A stretch of DNA of 64,000 bases from CBDDLD01 sp965250025. GTDB lineage: Bacteria; Bacteroidota; Bacteroidia; Flavobacteriales; Flavobacteriaceae. The stretch lies in assembly GCA_965250025.1 (NCBI GenBank), contig OZ252283.1, positions 248,001 to 312,000 of the forward strand, read 5' to 3'. Shown here piece after piece: positions 8,708-17,904 of this stretch. The stretch's first letter is position 1. Each line of letters opens with the position of its first letter. A program made the position numbers and the translations under genes. The notes beneath the pieces are model-generated. The model was not told the DNA's origin, made no database searches, and was given only the letters and a program-made list of their open reading frames with translations.

Positions 8708-11325
8708 TTTTTGGTAGAATCTTTCTTTCTGCCGCCGCCTAGAATATTACCCAGCACCGATTTTACGCCTTTGGTAACTTCAGAGGCACTATCAGTAGCT
8801 GTAGAGTCAGAAGATTTACTGTTCTTCCCTCCGCTACCAATGACATTACCTAATAGATCCTTGACCTTATCTGTGCCTTTATTGATGAGTTTTTGCTTTT
8901 GAATGTCTACAAGTTGCTGTGTTAAATTAGTAACGCCACTACTTAGATCCGTACTTACCTGAGGTGTGGTGAATGTTCCTTTTATGGCGGCAGTAACCGG
9001 AATCGATATTTCATTAACGTCATCATCATTGATTTGTCCTATTAAGCGATTAACATCACTACCTAAATATTTAGCAGGAACCTGAAAAACAGCATTATAG
9101 TTTATAGCATTCGAAAAACTATGAGAACCCGAAACTTCAATAGGAATATCTTCGTAAGTGATGGTAAATGGTTTTACAGAAACCTGTCCGTTTTCGAAGC
9201 TGAGTTTAGTCTTCAAATCTTTAAGATCGAGTTTGCTAAAATCAATAAAACTAAGTTTGCTGTCTAAGCTTTTTAATAAAGGACTTTCAGCATCTGTAAT
9301 TTTTGAGGTTAGGATCTCAGCTAAAGCCTTTCCACTAATAGTGGAAAGGTCGGGAGCGAAGTTTTCGTCCAGTAAACCATTGATATCAATAGTAGAGTTT
9401 AATTTGCCTTGAAGTACTTTTGCTATTGGCGCCAAAGACTTTAAAAGTTCTAAGTCTTTAAATGATTTTGAAATATCAAAATCTGCCATATTCAGTTGCA
9501 TGTCAAATTTAGGCTTGGCTTCTTTAGTGGATACATTACCAGAAATACCAAGTTGACCATCAAAAATATCGGTAGTCATGTTTTTAAGGTTCGCATTTTG
9601 ATCTTTGATAATGAGCTCACCCTTTACATTGTTAAGCGTTAAATTGTCATATAATACTTTTTTGGCATTAGCATTAATGGTGCAGTCTAAAAAGTCGGGA
9701 ATCTTTAAGGACTCTTCATCGGAAGTGGTTTTGTTAGAATTCTCATTAGAAGCATCCTCAACCATAAAATCCGCAATAGCAAAGCTTTCGGAGTTAACAT
9801 TAAAGTTGCCCTGTAGCTTTTTATCGCTTAATAAAAAGCCAAGCAGATTATTGATGCTTCCGGTAGCCGAAAAATCACTGTTTCCGGTAACGGCATCAAA
9901 ATGAGTGAGGCTCACTGTGCCAGGCTTCAGGCTAAGATTAGCCTTGTTGATCTGAATAGGATTTACAATATCTTCAGAAGAAAAAACAAAATCAGTAATA
10001 GACACACTACCATTATTTTTAATACGCTGATAAGCATTGGTCTCTATGGCTTTCATATCAAAAGAGGTATTCAGATTGCCTTTTAAAATACCGCTAAGTT
10101 GGTTCTCTAACTCAATAGGATAGGCTTTGGTAATATTCGATAAATTCAGCACACCCTGCAAATCCGCATTGACCAGAATGTTTTTAGTGAGGTTTTTAAT
10201 ATGAGCTTCGGATTTAAAGACATCTTCATCGATTTTGAAATCAAGGGTATTGATATCTACATAGGTATCATCTGCATTACCGGTTGTATTTTTGACAGAA
10301 GCATCTAAGGTAATGTTTTGAACACTCTTGGGAAGATCAGGATATTTAAAGGAAGCGTTATCGGAACGCAAATTGATATCGAGAGTAGGGATGGTATGTT
10401 CCGAAACCAAACCTTTTACAATACCATTTACAGTAAATTTTCCGGTGGTTTTAACATCTTCAATATTTTTAGCATAAGCCTCGGGAATCACTGCAAGGAA
10501 ATCTTTAAAAGACGATTCTGGATTTTTGAAACTGATGTCTATTTCCTGACCCTTTTCTACGATCTTAACAAAACCATCAAATTCTAAAGGCAGTGCATTA
10601 ATGAAACCCTTATTATCTTTAAACGTATACTTACTTTCTTCAAGATTCAGATCGATCAGTGCATCAAGTTTGATTGTATTGTTGTTCAGGTACGATGTAC
10701 TGTCAATAACCATACTCACATTAGCACTGGTTTTAGTGTCTAATTCCGAACTGTTCTCGGTAAAAATGCCATGGCCATTATGGTTGAGTTCAGTGATGTA
10801 AAATGTCGTATTGCTACTTTCGTCAATATAAGTGAAAGCACTGTTATTGATCTCGTAGTTTTTAATATCAAAGCCAAAGCCCGAAGTATTGGTAGTATCA
10901 GCAGCAGATTCATTTTCTTTTGGCTTAACAATATCATAGTTGACATGACCTAGAGCGTTGGTCTTTAAAGTGAGTAAGAATTCATCAGCAATAATTTCAT
11001 TAATCACTAAAGGGTCGTCTTCAGCATTTTTGAACAATTCTTTGATAGGCATTTCAAAAGCAATGGACTTGGCTTCAACCAATGTTTCATCTTCAAATGG
11101 TGATAGTGTGGTAATTTTTAAGTTGTCTACACTAACACTTGCCTTAGGGAAACTGCTTAGTAGGCTTAAGCTCACATCGTCAAAACTGAGTTTGGCGTTT
11201 AAATTTTCGTCGGCATAGTTCTGTACAATACGATCTATTTTAGATTCTAGAACCAAAGGAATGGCAGCAAGCACGACAATAAAAATAAGAAGTAGTAAAC
11301 CGATGATCTTGAGGACTTTTTTCAT
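8704..11325 (-). CDS. AsmA-like family protein (envelope)
   Basis: An 873-residue protein with one N-terminal membrane anchor (KVLKIIGLLLLIFIVVLAAIPLVL) and a very long beta-rich, repetitive periplasmic region. The N-terminal part after the anchor (IVQNYADENLNAKLSFDDVSLSLLSSFP) is the AsmA N-domain, and the C-terminal 250 residues (SISGKALAEILTSKI onwards) are the AsmA C-domain. Proteins of this superfamily (AsmA, YhdP, TamB) help carry phospholipids or proteins across the periplasm to the outer membrane. The start at 11325 (MKKVLK) is chosen over the upstream in-frame ATG at 11355 because it places the anchor at the N-terminus. The C-terminus is rich in Ser, Thr and Lys. Confidence 0.88.
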   Translation of the reverse strand: MKKVLKIIGLLLLIFIVVLAAIPLVLESKIDRIVQNYADENLNAKLSFDDVSLSLLSSFPKASVSVDNLKITTLSPFEDETLVEAKSIAFEMPIKELFKNAEDDPLVINEIIADEFLLTLKTNALGHVNYDIVKPKENESAADTTNTSGFGFDIKNYEINNSAFTYIDESSNTTFYITELNHNGHGIFTENSSELDTKTSANVSMVIDSTSYLNNNTIKLDALIDLNLEESKYTFKDNKGFINALPLEFDGFVKIVEKGQEIDISFKNPESSFKDFLAVIPEAYAKNIEDVKTTGKFTVNGIVKGLVSEHTIPTLDINLRSDNASFKYPDLPKSVQNITLDASVKNTTGNADDTYVDINTLDFKIDEDVFKSEAHIKNLTKNILVNADLQGVLNLSNITKAYPIELENQLSGILKGNLNTSFDMKAIETNAYQRIKNNGSVSITDFVFSSEDIVNPIQINKANLSLKPGTVSLTHFDAVTGNSDFSATGSINNLLGFLLSDKKLQGNFNVNSESFAIADFMVEDASNENSNKTTSDEESLKIPDFLDCTINANAKKVLYDNLTLNNVKGELIIKDQNANLKNMTTDIFDGQLGISGNVSTKEAKPKFDMQLNMADFDISKSFKDLELLKSLAPIAKVLQGKLNSTIDINGLLDENFAPDLSTISGKALAEILTSKITDAESPLLKSLDSKLSFIDFSKLDLKDLKTKLSFENGQVSVKPFTITYEDIPIEVSGSHSFSNAINYNAVFQVPAKYLGSDVNRLIGQINDDDVNEISIPVTAAIKGTFTTPQVSTDLSSGVTNLTQQLVDIQKQKLINKGTDKVKDLLGNVIGSGGKNSKSSDSTATDSASEVTKGVKSVLGNILGGGRKKDSTKN

Positions 11326-11416
11326 AAAAATGCATTTATAACTATATATACGCAAAATTCAACATAATAGTTGTTATAAGTAAGAATTTTAAGATGAATT
11401 TAATGATTTAATAATC

Positions 11417-12121
11417 TTAGTTCAGATTGATTTCTTCATTTATCTTAAGATTAAAGCGCTTTCTGAACAGGTAAACACCAAGGTACAAAAACGGAGTGTC
11501 TAAGGCTGCAACGAGAACTTTAAATAAGAATCCGGCAATGAGCAGTCCTAAAAACTTATCCCATTCAATTTTTCCAAAGCTACATAGCAATAGAAGAACG
11601 GTTGCCGTATCTACAAACTGAGAGAGGAAGGTCGAAAAGTTATTACGTAACCAAAGGTGTTTCCCTTTAGTGAGGTTTTTCCAAAAATGGTAGATGTGTA
11701 TGTCAATAAATTGAGCTAACAGATAGGCCATCATACTGGCAAAAACAGCAATGGCAGTACTGCCAAAGACGGTTGAGAACATACCGTTTTTTACGGGAGA
11801 CCAGTCGGTAGCTGGCACAGCATTGGCCACATAGATTATGAGCATGGAAAAGAACGAAGCAAAAATACCCGCAACTACGATGTCATTAGCACGCTTTTTT
11901 CCATAGATCTCACTGATGAGATCGGTAATTAAAAAAGTAATCGGATACGGTAAAATACCAACTGAAATCTCAAAAAGCTTACTTCCGAAAATTTCTATAT
12001 CTACAGGATGCCAATAAAAGAATTTTTGAAAAATGAGATTGGAGACGACAAGCGAGGTGATAAAAAGGGCACCTAATAACAGATAGATTCTCTGAGCTAA
12101 AAGTTTGTCTTTCAATAGCAT
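11417..12121 (-). CDS. yhhQ: Queuosine precursor transporter YhhQ
   Basis: A 234-residue inner-membrane protein with six predicted helices, of the YhhQ/VUT (DUF165) family, which imports the queuosine precursors preQ0 or preQ1 for tRNA modification. Visible family marks are the LPYPITFLITDLISEIYGKKRA loop, followed by a helix and NNFSTFLSQFVDTATVLLL. It is monocistronic and divergent from folK over a 71-nt AT-rich gap. Confidence 0.9.
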   Translation of the reverse strand: MLLKDKLLAQRIYLLLGALFITSLVVSNLIFQKFFYWHPVDIEIFGSKLFEISVGILPYPITFLITDLISEIYGKKRANDIVVAGIFASFFSMLIIYVANAVPATDWSPVKNGMFSTVFGSTAIAVFASMMAYLLAQFIDIHIYHFWKNLTKGKHLWLRNNFSTFLSQFVDTATVLLLLCSFGKIEWDKFLGLLIAGFLFKVLVAALDTPFLYLGVYLFRKRFNLKINEEINLN

Positions 12122-12192
12122 TAAAAATTGTAGATAAATTGTTTAAGTAAAGATAAACTAATAAAATTTGTTTTAGTTATTTTGCCTTAGCT

Positions 12193-13320
12193 ATGACATC
12201 AACAAAAACCATCTACATCGCTTTAGGCAGTAATAAAGGGAACAAGTTGCAATATTTGCAAGCTGCTGTGGATGCTGTTTTTAAAACGATAGGCACGGTA
12301 AACCGTATTTCTAAAGTATATAATACGCCGGCAGTAGGTTTTGAAGGCGAGGGTTTTTTTAACGCCTGTATTCGTGTAGAAACCGAGTTAAAGCCCAAAA
12401 AAGTAATGTCTTGCCTTTTAAGCATAGAAAAGGAATTGGGCAGAACACGAAAGCCAAACGCAGGTTATACCTCCAGAGAGATCGATCTGGATCTATTATT
12501 TTATGACGATGAAGTGATGGAAAGTAAAGCTTTGGTCTTACCCCATCCCGAATTGCATAAACGTAAATTTGTACTACAGCCCTTAGCCGATGTTAATGGT
12601 GATTTTGAACATCCGGTGTTACAAAAGACTATCAAAACATTGCTTGATGATTGCAACGATGATTCAGAAATTGAGCCTGTAAAGATCTGGTTAAAGAATC
12701 CGAGAAAACAATATGGCTTTGGCGATTATAATTACATAGCCATTGAAGGGAATATCGGTGCCGGAAAGACCAGTTTAGCGCATAAGATCTCAAAGGATTT
12801 TAATGCGAAATTGATTCTTGAACGTTTTGCTGATAATCCGTTCTTACCTAAGTTTTATAAATCTCCGGAACGTTATGCCTTTACCCTCGAGATGTCTTTT
12901 TTGGCAGACCGATACCAACAAATTAGTGATGACCTGTCGCAATTGGATCTGTTTAAGGATTTTATTGTCAGCGATTATGATGTGTATAAGTCTTTGATCT
13001 TCTCTAAGATCACATTGCCCGAAGACGAGTTCAGATTATACCGTAAGTTGTTTTATCAGGTGTATAAAGACATTTCTAAACCCGATCTGTACGTATACCT
13101 TTATCAAAATACAGAACGTTTACAGCAAAATATAAAGAAACGAGGACGAAATTATGAAAAAGACATCCAGGACGATTATCTGGAAAAGATCAATGCCGGG
13201 TATCTCGATTTCCTAAAAAGCCAAAGCGAACTCAATGTAAAGATCATTGATATCTCTGATCGCGATTTTGTAAAGCACCGGGAGGACTATTTGTGGCTAT
13301 TGGATGAAATAAACAACTAA
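12193..13320 (+). CDS. folK: Bifunctional HPPK (FolK) - deoxynucleoside kinase fusion
   Basis: A 375-residue two-domain protein. Residues 1 to about 155 are 6-hydroxymethyl-7,8-dihydropterin pyrophosphokinase: IYIALGSNKGN at the start, and GRTRKPNAGYTSREIDLDLLFY with the conserved Arg and Asp residues that bind ATP and magnesium. From about residue 180 it is a deoxynucleoside kinase, with the P-loop EGNIGAGKT (185-193), the ERF/Asp-Asn-Pro-Phe substrate element and RYQQ. The first half makes a folate intermediate and the second phosphorylates salvaged deoxynucleosides, both feeding DNA precursor supply. The fusion is seen across flavobacteria. Its end overlaps the convergent methyltransferase gene by 4 nt. 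Confidence 0.93.
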   Translation: MTSTKTIYIALGSNKGNKLQYLQAAVDAVFKTIGTVNRISKVYNTPAVGFEGEGFFNACIRVETELKPKKVMSCLLSIEKELGRTRKPNAGYTSREIDLDLLFYDDEVMESKALVLPHPELHKRKFVLQPLADVNGDFEHPVLQKTIKTLLDDCNDDSEIEPVKIWLKNPRKQYGFGDYNYIAIEGNIGAGKTSLAHKISKDFNAKLILERFADNPFLPKFYKSPERYAFTLEMSFLADRYQQISDDLSQLDLFKDFIVSDYDVYKSLIFSKITLPEDEFRLYRKLFYQVYKDISKPDLYVYLYQNTERLQQNIKKRGRNYEKDIQDDYLEKINAGYLDFLKSQSELNVKIIDISDRDFVKHREDYLWLLDEINN

Positions 13321-13976
13321 TAGATTGTATAAAGCATGGTTAAGATGCGTCCTTTATCATGTTCTAGAATCGTCTCGTGAAGGGTGCGTTGCTCTTTTAT
13401 TTTTAGATTGAAAGGCGCCTTCAAAACATTTACACCACTACGCTGTTTTAATCGAATGCCCTGACCGGAAATGATATCTTTGTTTGGTTTGAAATCACCA
13501 TTAGGCAGATGTTCAGTCAGGATAAGATATTTAAAATTTGATAGCTTGTTGACAATGCTTTTCACCTCTTGGTTAGATAAATGCTGTAATACTTGTCTTA
13601 AAATAGCGCAATCGCCAAGAGGGATAGAGTCTTTGGAGACATCCAGGCAGTGGAATTCTAAATTGTTGGCTTTGAACAAGGTGTTGTTTCTTTCTATAAG
13701 ACGCTCAACAATGTCAATAGCAATGTATTGTTTTGAATAGGAAACAATGTGCTTTCCGATATTAAAATCACCACACCCAAGGTCGCAAACCACCATGGGA
13801 GGGTTATGAGATTTTAAAAAAGAAGATACAGCTTCTAAATAAGGCGTTACAATTTTGGGATTATGAGAGCCTTCACCAGAATAAAAATCAATTCCTTTTC
13901 CGCCCCAAAGGTGTAAGTCATAGATTTGATGCATGGCATCTTTTGTAGGCCAGGGTTTTTTAATTCTTCCGGACAC
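13317..13976 (-). CDS. Class I SAM-dependent methyltransferase
   Basis: A 219-residue protein with the Rossmann SAM-binding motif I VCDLGCGDFNIG at about residues 62-73, the acidic end of strand 2 in YIAIDIVERL and motif post-III LRQVLQHL. Substrate unknown; the N-terminal LWGGKGIDFYSGEGSH resembles a group of uncharacterised small-molecule methyltransferases. It starts with GTG at 13976, one base overlapping the TAG stop of the upstream RNA methyltransferase gene, so the two are translationally coupled. Confidence 0.85.
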   Translation of the reverse strand: MSGRIKKPWPTKDAMHQIYDLHLWGGKGIDFYSGEGSHNPKIVTPYLEAVSSFLKSHNPPMVVCDLGCGDFNIGKHIVSYSKQYIAIDIVERLIERNNTLFKANNLEFHCLDVSKDSIPLGDCAILRQVLQHLSNQEVKSIVNKLSNFKYLILTEHLPNGDFKPNKDIISGQGIRLKQRSGVNVLKAPFNLKIKEQRTLHETILEHDKGRILTMLYTIY

Positions 13977-14515
13977 TAGTTTTGTAATGTGGTTAGTTTA
14001 CTGTACACGTCCCAAATCACTACGCCGGCACTTACAGAAATGTTTAGTGAATGTTTGGTGCCATATTGTGGAATCTCAATAACACGATCACTGGCATCAA
14101 CCACATCCTGAGAAACACCTTTGACCTCATTACCAAATACCAAAGCATAGGTTGTATTGGGTTCGGGTTTAAAGTCATTGAGTTGCACAGCATGTTCGGC
14201 CTGCTCAATACTACATACCACGACACCGTTAGATTGTAACTGCTGAATGACCTCAAGCGTGTCTTTTGCATATTCCCAATCTACAGATTCAGTACTGCCT
14301 AGAGCGGTTTTATGAATGTCTTTATGAGGTGGTGTGGCAGTAATACCACAGAGGTAAACCTTTTTTATTAAAAACGCATCACTGGTTCTAAATACCGATC
14401 CGATATTGTTTAGACTTCTGATATTGTCTAAAACAATGATAATAGGCGACTTCTCAGCAGTCTTGAATTCTGAAATGTCTAACCGGTCGAGTTCGCTGTT
14501 TTTTAGTTTTCGCAT
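13976..14515 (-). CDS. SpoU/TrmH-family RNA 2'-O-methyltransferase
   Basis: A 179-residue SPOUT-fold RNA methyltransferase. Motif 1 is NIRSLNNIGSVFRTSDAF, with the Asn and Arg that bind RNA ribose; motif 2 is LVFGNEVKGVS; motif 3 is IPQYGTKHSLNISVSAGVVIWD, which forms the trefoil-knot SAM pocket. The protein lacks an extra N-terminal RNA-binding domain, as in short TrmH/TrmL-like members. The target (rRNA or tRNA) is not determined. It is the first gene of a two-gene minus-strand operon and diverges from mutS. Confidence 0.9.
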   Translation of the reverse strand: MRKLKNSELDRLDISEFKTAEKSPIIIVLDNIRSLNNIGSVFRTSDAFLIKKVYLCGITATPPHKDIHKTALGSTESVDWEYAKDTLEVIQQLQSNGVVVCSIEQAEHAVQLNDFKPEPNTTYALVFGNEVKGVSQDVVDASDRVIEIPQYGTKHSLNISVSAGVVIWDVYSKLTTLQN

Positions 14516-14623
14516 GTTGAAATCTTGCTGTTTTTGTAAATAACTTCTAACGTTCAGGCTTTAAAAAATAAGCCTATTTAGCTACATTAGCAATCTTACA
14601 ATTTCAGCAAAAATACACAACCG

Positions 14624-17236
14624 TTGGCTAAAAAAGCAAAAAAAGAAACACCACTGATGAAGCAGTACAATGCTATTAAGGCAAAGTACCCGGATGCATT
14701 ACTACTGTTTAGAGTTGGAGATTTTTATGAGACCTTTGGTGAAGATGCTATCAAAACGGCAAAAATATTAGATATCATTTTAACCAAACGTGGTGCAGGT
14801 AGTGAAAACGAAACGGAACTGGCCGGATTCCCACATCACTCTTTAAATACGTATTTGCCTAAGTTAGTGAAAGCCGGACAACGCGTGGCAATTTGCGATC
14901 AGTTGGAGGACCCAAAGCAAACCAAAACCATTGTCAAAAGAGGCGTTACGGAATTGGTAACGCCCGGAGTAGCGCTTAATGATGAGGTATTAAGCTCAAA
15001 GTCTAACAACTTTTTAGCAGCCGTGTATTTTGAAAAGCAACATATCGGCGTATCGTTTTTAGACATTTCCACGGGGGAATTCTTAACCACTCAGGGCAAT
15101 GAAGAATATATAGACAAGCTCTTGCAAAATTTCACGCCGAGTGAGATCCTCATATCCAAACAAAGTCGTAAGGTCTTTACTGACGCCTTTGGGCAGGATT
15201 TTCATACCTACCATTTGGAAGATTGGGTGTTTCAAGCCGATTATGCCAATGAAACATTGCTTAAGCATTTCAATACCACATCGCTTAAAGGCTTTGGGGT
15301 TTCAGATTTGTATGAAGGTGTCATAGCATCTGGAGCAGTATTGCATTACCTTACAGAAACGCAGCACCATAAGCTGGAACATATCACCAATCTGGTGCGT
15401 ATTGCTACAGACGATTACGTGTGGATGGATAAGTTTACCATCAAAAATTTAGAGCTCTACAGTTCTACAAACACAAATGCCACAACACTCATAGATATTA
15501 TAGATCAGACCATTTCGCCTATGGGAGGACGTTTGTTAAAACGTTGGCTGGCATTACCACTTAAAAATGCAGCCCAGATAAAGCAACGTCATGATGTGGT
15601 GGATTATCTGTTGAAAGAACAGGATGAGTTATCAAAGATACAAGGGCAAATAAAGCATATAGGCGATATAGAGCGGTTGATCTCTAAAGTCGCTACGGCA
15701 AAAGTGAGTCCACGCGAAGTGGTACAACTTAAGAATTCATTAGAAGCTATTGTGCCTATTAAAGCCATAGCTGTAAATTGTAATAATGAGGCCTTAAAAC
15801 ATCTTGGAGAACAGCTACAGGATTGTGATGCGCTTCGTGAAAAGATCAAAGCCACCCTTAATGAAGAAGCCCCTGTCAATATCTCTAAAGGGGCAACGAT
15901 AGCCGAAGGGTTTTCCAGTGAATTGGATGAACTCAGAGGCCTGTCATCCTCAGGAAAACAATACCTCGATGATATGCTGACTCGCGAAAGCGAACGTACA
16001 GGCATTCCGTCTTTAAAGATTGCTTCTAATAATGTATTCGGGTATTATATAGAAGTTAGAAACACCCATAAAGATAAGGTTCCCGAAGAATGGATAAGAA
16101 AGCAAACTCTGGTAAATGCCGAACGTTATATTACTGAAGAGCTCAAAGCGTACGAGGCTAAGATCTTAGGAGCTGAAGAACGCATAGCCATCATAGAACA
16201 GCAATTGTTTTCTGAGTTAGTGATCTGGATGAACCAGTTCATAAAACCCGTACAGAAAAATGCATATCTCATTGGGCAATTAGATTGCTTATGTGGCTTT
16301 GCAAGTTTGGCCAGGGCTAATAACTATGTTTACCCTGTGATTGATGATACTTACGATCTGGAAATTATTGAAGGACGGCATCCGGTAATTGAAAAGCAAT
16401 TACCGCTGGGAGAGCAATTTATAGCAAACGATTTGTTTTTAGATCGTACAGCACAGCAGATTATTATGATCACAGGGCCCAATATGTCGGGTAAATCGGC
16501 CATTTTAAGACAAACGGCTCTGATCGTTTTATTAGCACAGATGGGTAGTTTTGTGCCTGCAAAATCGGCACGTATAGGATTGGTAGATAAGATATTTACC
16601 AGAGTAGGTGCCAGCGACAATATTTCCATGGGTGAATCTACATTTATGGTAGAAATGAATGAAACGGCTTCTATACTTAACAACATATCCGATAGGAGTT
16701 TAGTGCTTTTAGATGAAATAGGGCGCGGTACCAGTACCTATGATGGGATTTCCATAGCCTGGGCGATAAGCGAATACCTGCACGAGCATCCAGCTAAGCC
16801 CAAAACCTTATTTGCCACCCATTATCACGAACTGAATGAAATGACCGAAACCTTTGAACGGATCAAGAATTTTAATGTGTCCGTAAAAGAGCTTAAGGAT
16901 AATGTTTTGTTTTTGCGTAAACTGGTAGAAGGCGGAAGCGAGCATAGTTTTGGGATTCATGTGGCTAAAATGGCAGGAATGCCACAGCAGGTATTGCGAA
17001 GAGCCAATAAAATATTGGCCAAGCTAGAGAAATCACATTCCAGCGAAGAGCTTACAGATAAAGTAAAATCCATAAATGACGATCTGCAATTGAGCTTTTT
17101 TAATTTAGACGATCCGTTATTGGAAGATATCAAAGAAGAGATTTTGCATACAGACATGGATACATTAACACCGGTAGAAGCTTTAATGAAACTCAATGAG
17201 ATCAAACGTATGCTGGTAAAGAAAAAACGCGCCTAA
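14624..17236 (+). CDS. mutS: DNA mismatch repair protein MutS
   Basis: An 870-residue mismatch-recognition ATPase. The mismatch wedge Phe-Tyr-Glu is in RVGDFYETFG near residue 31. Walker A is ITGPNMSGKS, Walker B is VLLDEIGRGTSTYDG, and FATHYHELNE is the switch region. Length and domain order are complete. The start is TTG at 14624: it restores the family's MAKKAKK...PLMKQYN beginning, while the first ATG (14657) would remove conserved residues just before the DNA-contacting N-domain. tRNA-Gly follows 98 nt downstream. Confidence 0.96.
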   Translation: MAKKAKKETPLMKQYNAIKAKYPDALLLFRVGDFYETFGEDAIKTAKILDIILTKRGAGSENETELAGFPHHSLNTYLPKLVKAGQRVAICDQLEDPKQTKTIVKRGVTELVTPGVALNDEVLSSKSNNFLAAVYFEKQHIGVSFLDISTGEFLTTQGNEEYIDKLLQNFTPSEILISKQSRKVFTDAFGQDFHTYHLEDWVFQADYANETLLKHFNTTSLKGFGVSDLYEGVIASGAVLHYLTETQHHKLEHITNLVRIATDDYVWMDKFTIKNLELYSSTNTNATTLIDIIDQTISPMGGRLLKRWLALPLKNAAQIKQRHDVVDYLLKEQDELSKIQGQIKHIGDIERLISKVATAKVSPREVVQLKNSLEAIVPIKAIAVNCNNEALKHLGEQLQDCDALREKIKATLNEEAPVNISKGATIAEGFSSELDELRGLSSSGKQYLDDMLTRESERTGIPSLKIASNNVFGYYIEVRNTHKDKVPEEWIRKQTLVNAERYITEELKAYEAKILGAEERIAIIEQQLFSELVIWMNQFIKPVQKNAYLIGQLDCLCGFASLARANNYVYPVIDDTYDLEIIEGRHPVIEKQLPLGEQFIANDLFLDRTAQQIIMITGPNMSGKSAILRQTALIVLLAQMGSFVPAKSARIGLVDKIFTRVGASDNISMGESTFMVEMNETASILNNISDRSLVLLDEIGRGTSTYDGISIAWAISEYLHEHPAKPKTLFATHYHELNEMTETFERIKNFNVSVKELKDNVLFLRKLVEGGSEHSFGIHVAKMAGMPQQVLRRANKILAKLEKSHSSEELTDKVKSINDDLQLSFFNLDDPLLEDIKEEILHTDMDTLTPVEALMKLNEIKRMLVKKKRA

Positions 17237-17333
17237 AATAAATTTGATTTATTTGATAAAAAGGCTTTGCTTTTATAAGAAATATTTTAAATTTGCATCC
17301 GCATTCTACAGAATGCATGTTCTTTAAAACAAT

Positions 17334-17405
17334 GCGAAAGTAGCTCAGGGGTAGAGCATCACCTTGCCAAGGTGAGGGTCGCGGGTTCAAATCCCGTCTT
17401 TCGCT
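17334..17405 (+). tRNA. tRNA-Gly(GCC)
   Basis: A 72-nt cloverleaf. Acceptor GCGAAAG pairs with CTTTCGC, the anticodon arm is TCACC-TTGCCAA-GGTGA with anticodon GCC, and the T-arm contains GGTTCAAATCC. CCA is not encoded. Confidence 0.97.
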
Positions 17406-17454
17406 CTGAAACTTTCAAAAATATACCAATAAAGTTACCGCGTGTAACTTTGAT

Positions 17455-17539
17455 GCTGAAGTGGTGGAATTGGTAGACACGTTGGACTTAAAATCCAATG
17501 GCCATTATGGCCGTGCGGGTTCAAGTCCCGCCTTCAGTA
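17455..17539 (+). tRNA. tRNA-Leu(TAA)
   Basis: An 85-nt class II tRNA. Acceptor GCTGAAG pairs with CTTCAGT, closing with a G-U pair. The anticodon stem-loop is TTGGA-CTTAAAA-TCCAA, giving TAA. A long variable arm (TGGCCATTATGGCC) is present and the T-arm is CGGGTTCAAGTCCCG. CCA is not encoded. A terminator begins 6 nt later. Confidence 0.97.
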
Positions 17540-17545
17540 CAGACA

Positions 17546-17577
17546 AAAAGCTCGAACAAAAGTTCGAGCTTTTTTTT
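17546..17577 (+). terminator. Terminator after tRNA-Leu
   Basis: A 12-bp stem (17546-17557 with 17562-17573), 4-nt loop and T-run. It ends the tRNA transcript. Confidence 0.92.
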
Positions 17578-17626
17578 GCTCCAAACCAAAGTAAGCTTGC
17601 TTAGTCTAGGTTTGGGCAAAAAACAA

Positions 17627-17651
17627 CCACTCACTTACAGTGAGTGGCTTT
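17627..17651 (+). terminator. Second hairpin, terminator-like
   Basis: A perfect 8-bp stem (17627-17634 with 17640-17647), 5-nt loop, followed by CTTTTCTC. It lies between the tRNA terminator and the tRNA-Leu remnant. A further 7-bp stem, CCAAACC with GGTTTGG (17581-17587 with 17609-17615), lies just before it. Confidence 0.55.
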
Positions 17652-17660
17652 TCTCAAGAT

Positions 17661-17702
17661 GTTGAAGCTGGGACTCACCGCAGGTAATTCCCGTCTTCAG
17701 TA
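17661..17702 (+). pseudogene. Decayed tRNA-Leu remnant
   Basis: GATGTTGAAG at 17658-17667 matches the GATGCTGAAG at the start of tRNA-Leu. The 3' side (CCCGTCTTCAGTACAGATA) matches CCCGCCTTCAGTACAGACA, but the anticodon and variable arms are gone, leaving about 42 nt. The acceptor ends can still pair. It is therefore an internally deleted second copy or a recombination scar at the tRNA gene, not a working tRNA. Confidence 0.6.
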
Positions 17703-17708
17703 CAGATA

Positions 17709-17739
17709 AAAAGCCGAAACATTTGTTTCGGCTTTTTTT
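17709..17739 (+). terminator. Terminator after the tRNA-Leu remnant
   Basis: A 12-bp stem (17709-17720 with 17725-17736), 4-nt loop, T-run to 17739. Its layout (CTTCAGTACAGA, five A, GC-stem, T-run) copies that of the true tRNA-Leu terminator, so tRNA end and terminator appear duplicated as a unit. Confidence 0.88.
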
Positions 17740-17813
17740 GTTACCCCAAGTGAGCCATAGGGCCTTTACTATTATTGATGATTGTAATAGAGAGACATTA
17801 CATATAGAAGTGG

Positions 17814-17890
17814 ATTGCCTTATAATGAGAACTTTGTTCCTAGATTAAGTTAAAAAGACTTGGTTTTAAACTCAGTTCTTTGTTGGCAAC
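17814..17890 (-). repeat. Weak attC-like imperfect hairpin (site D)
   Basis: On the minus strand, just past the Ntn-hydrolase gene, GTTGCCAAC opens a region whose arms GTTGCC/GGCAAT and AGAACT/AGTTCT can fold back with interruptions. GTTGGCAAC on the plus strand here (17882-17890) is the exact inverse of the 9-mer at 22799-22807, which closes hairpin A. This site is less convincing than sites A-C. Confidence 0.35.
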
Positions 17891-17904
17891 AGTTTTTTGA
17901 TTTT

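Noticed and set aside
10318..11218. Several plus-strand frames within the AsmA-like gene
   Set aside because: They are antisense shadows of a long, compositionally biased gene with clear family features on the minus strand.
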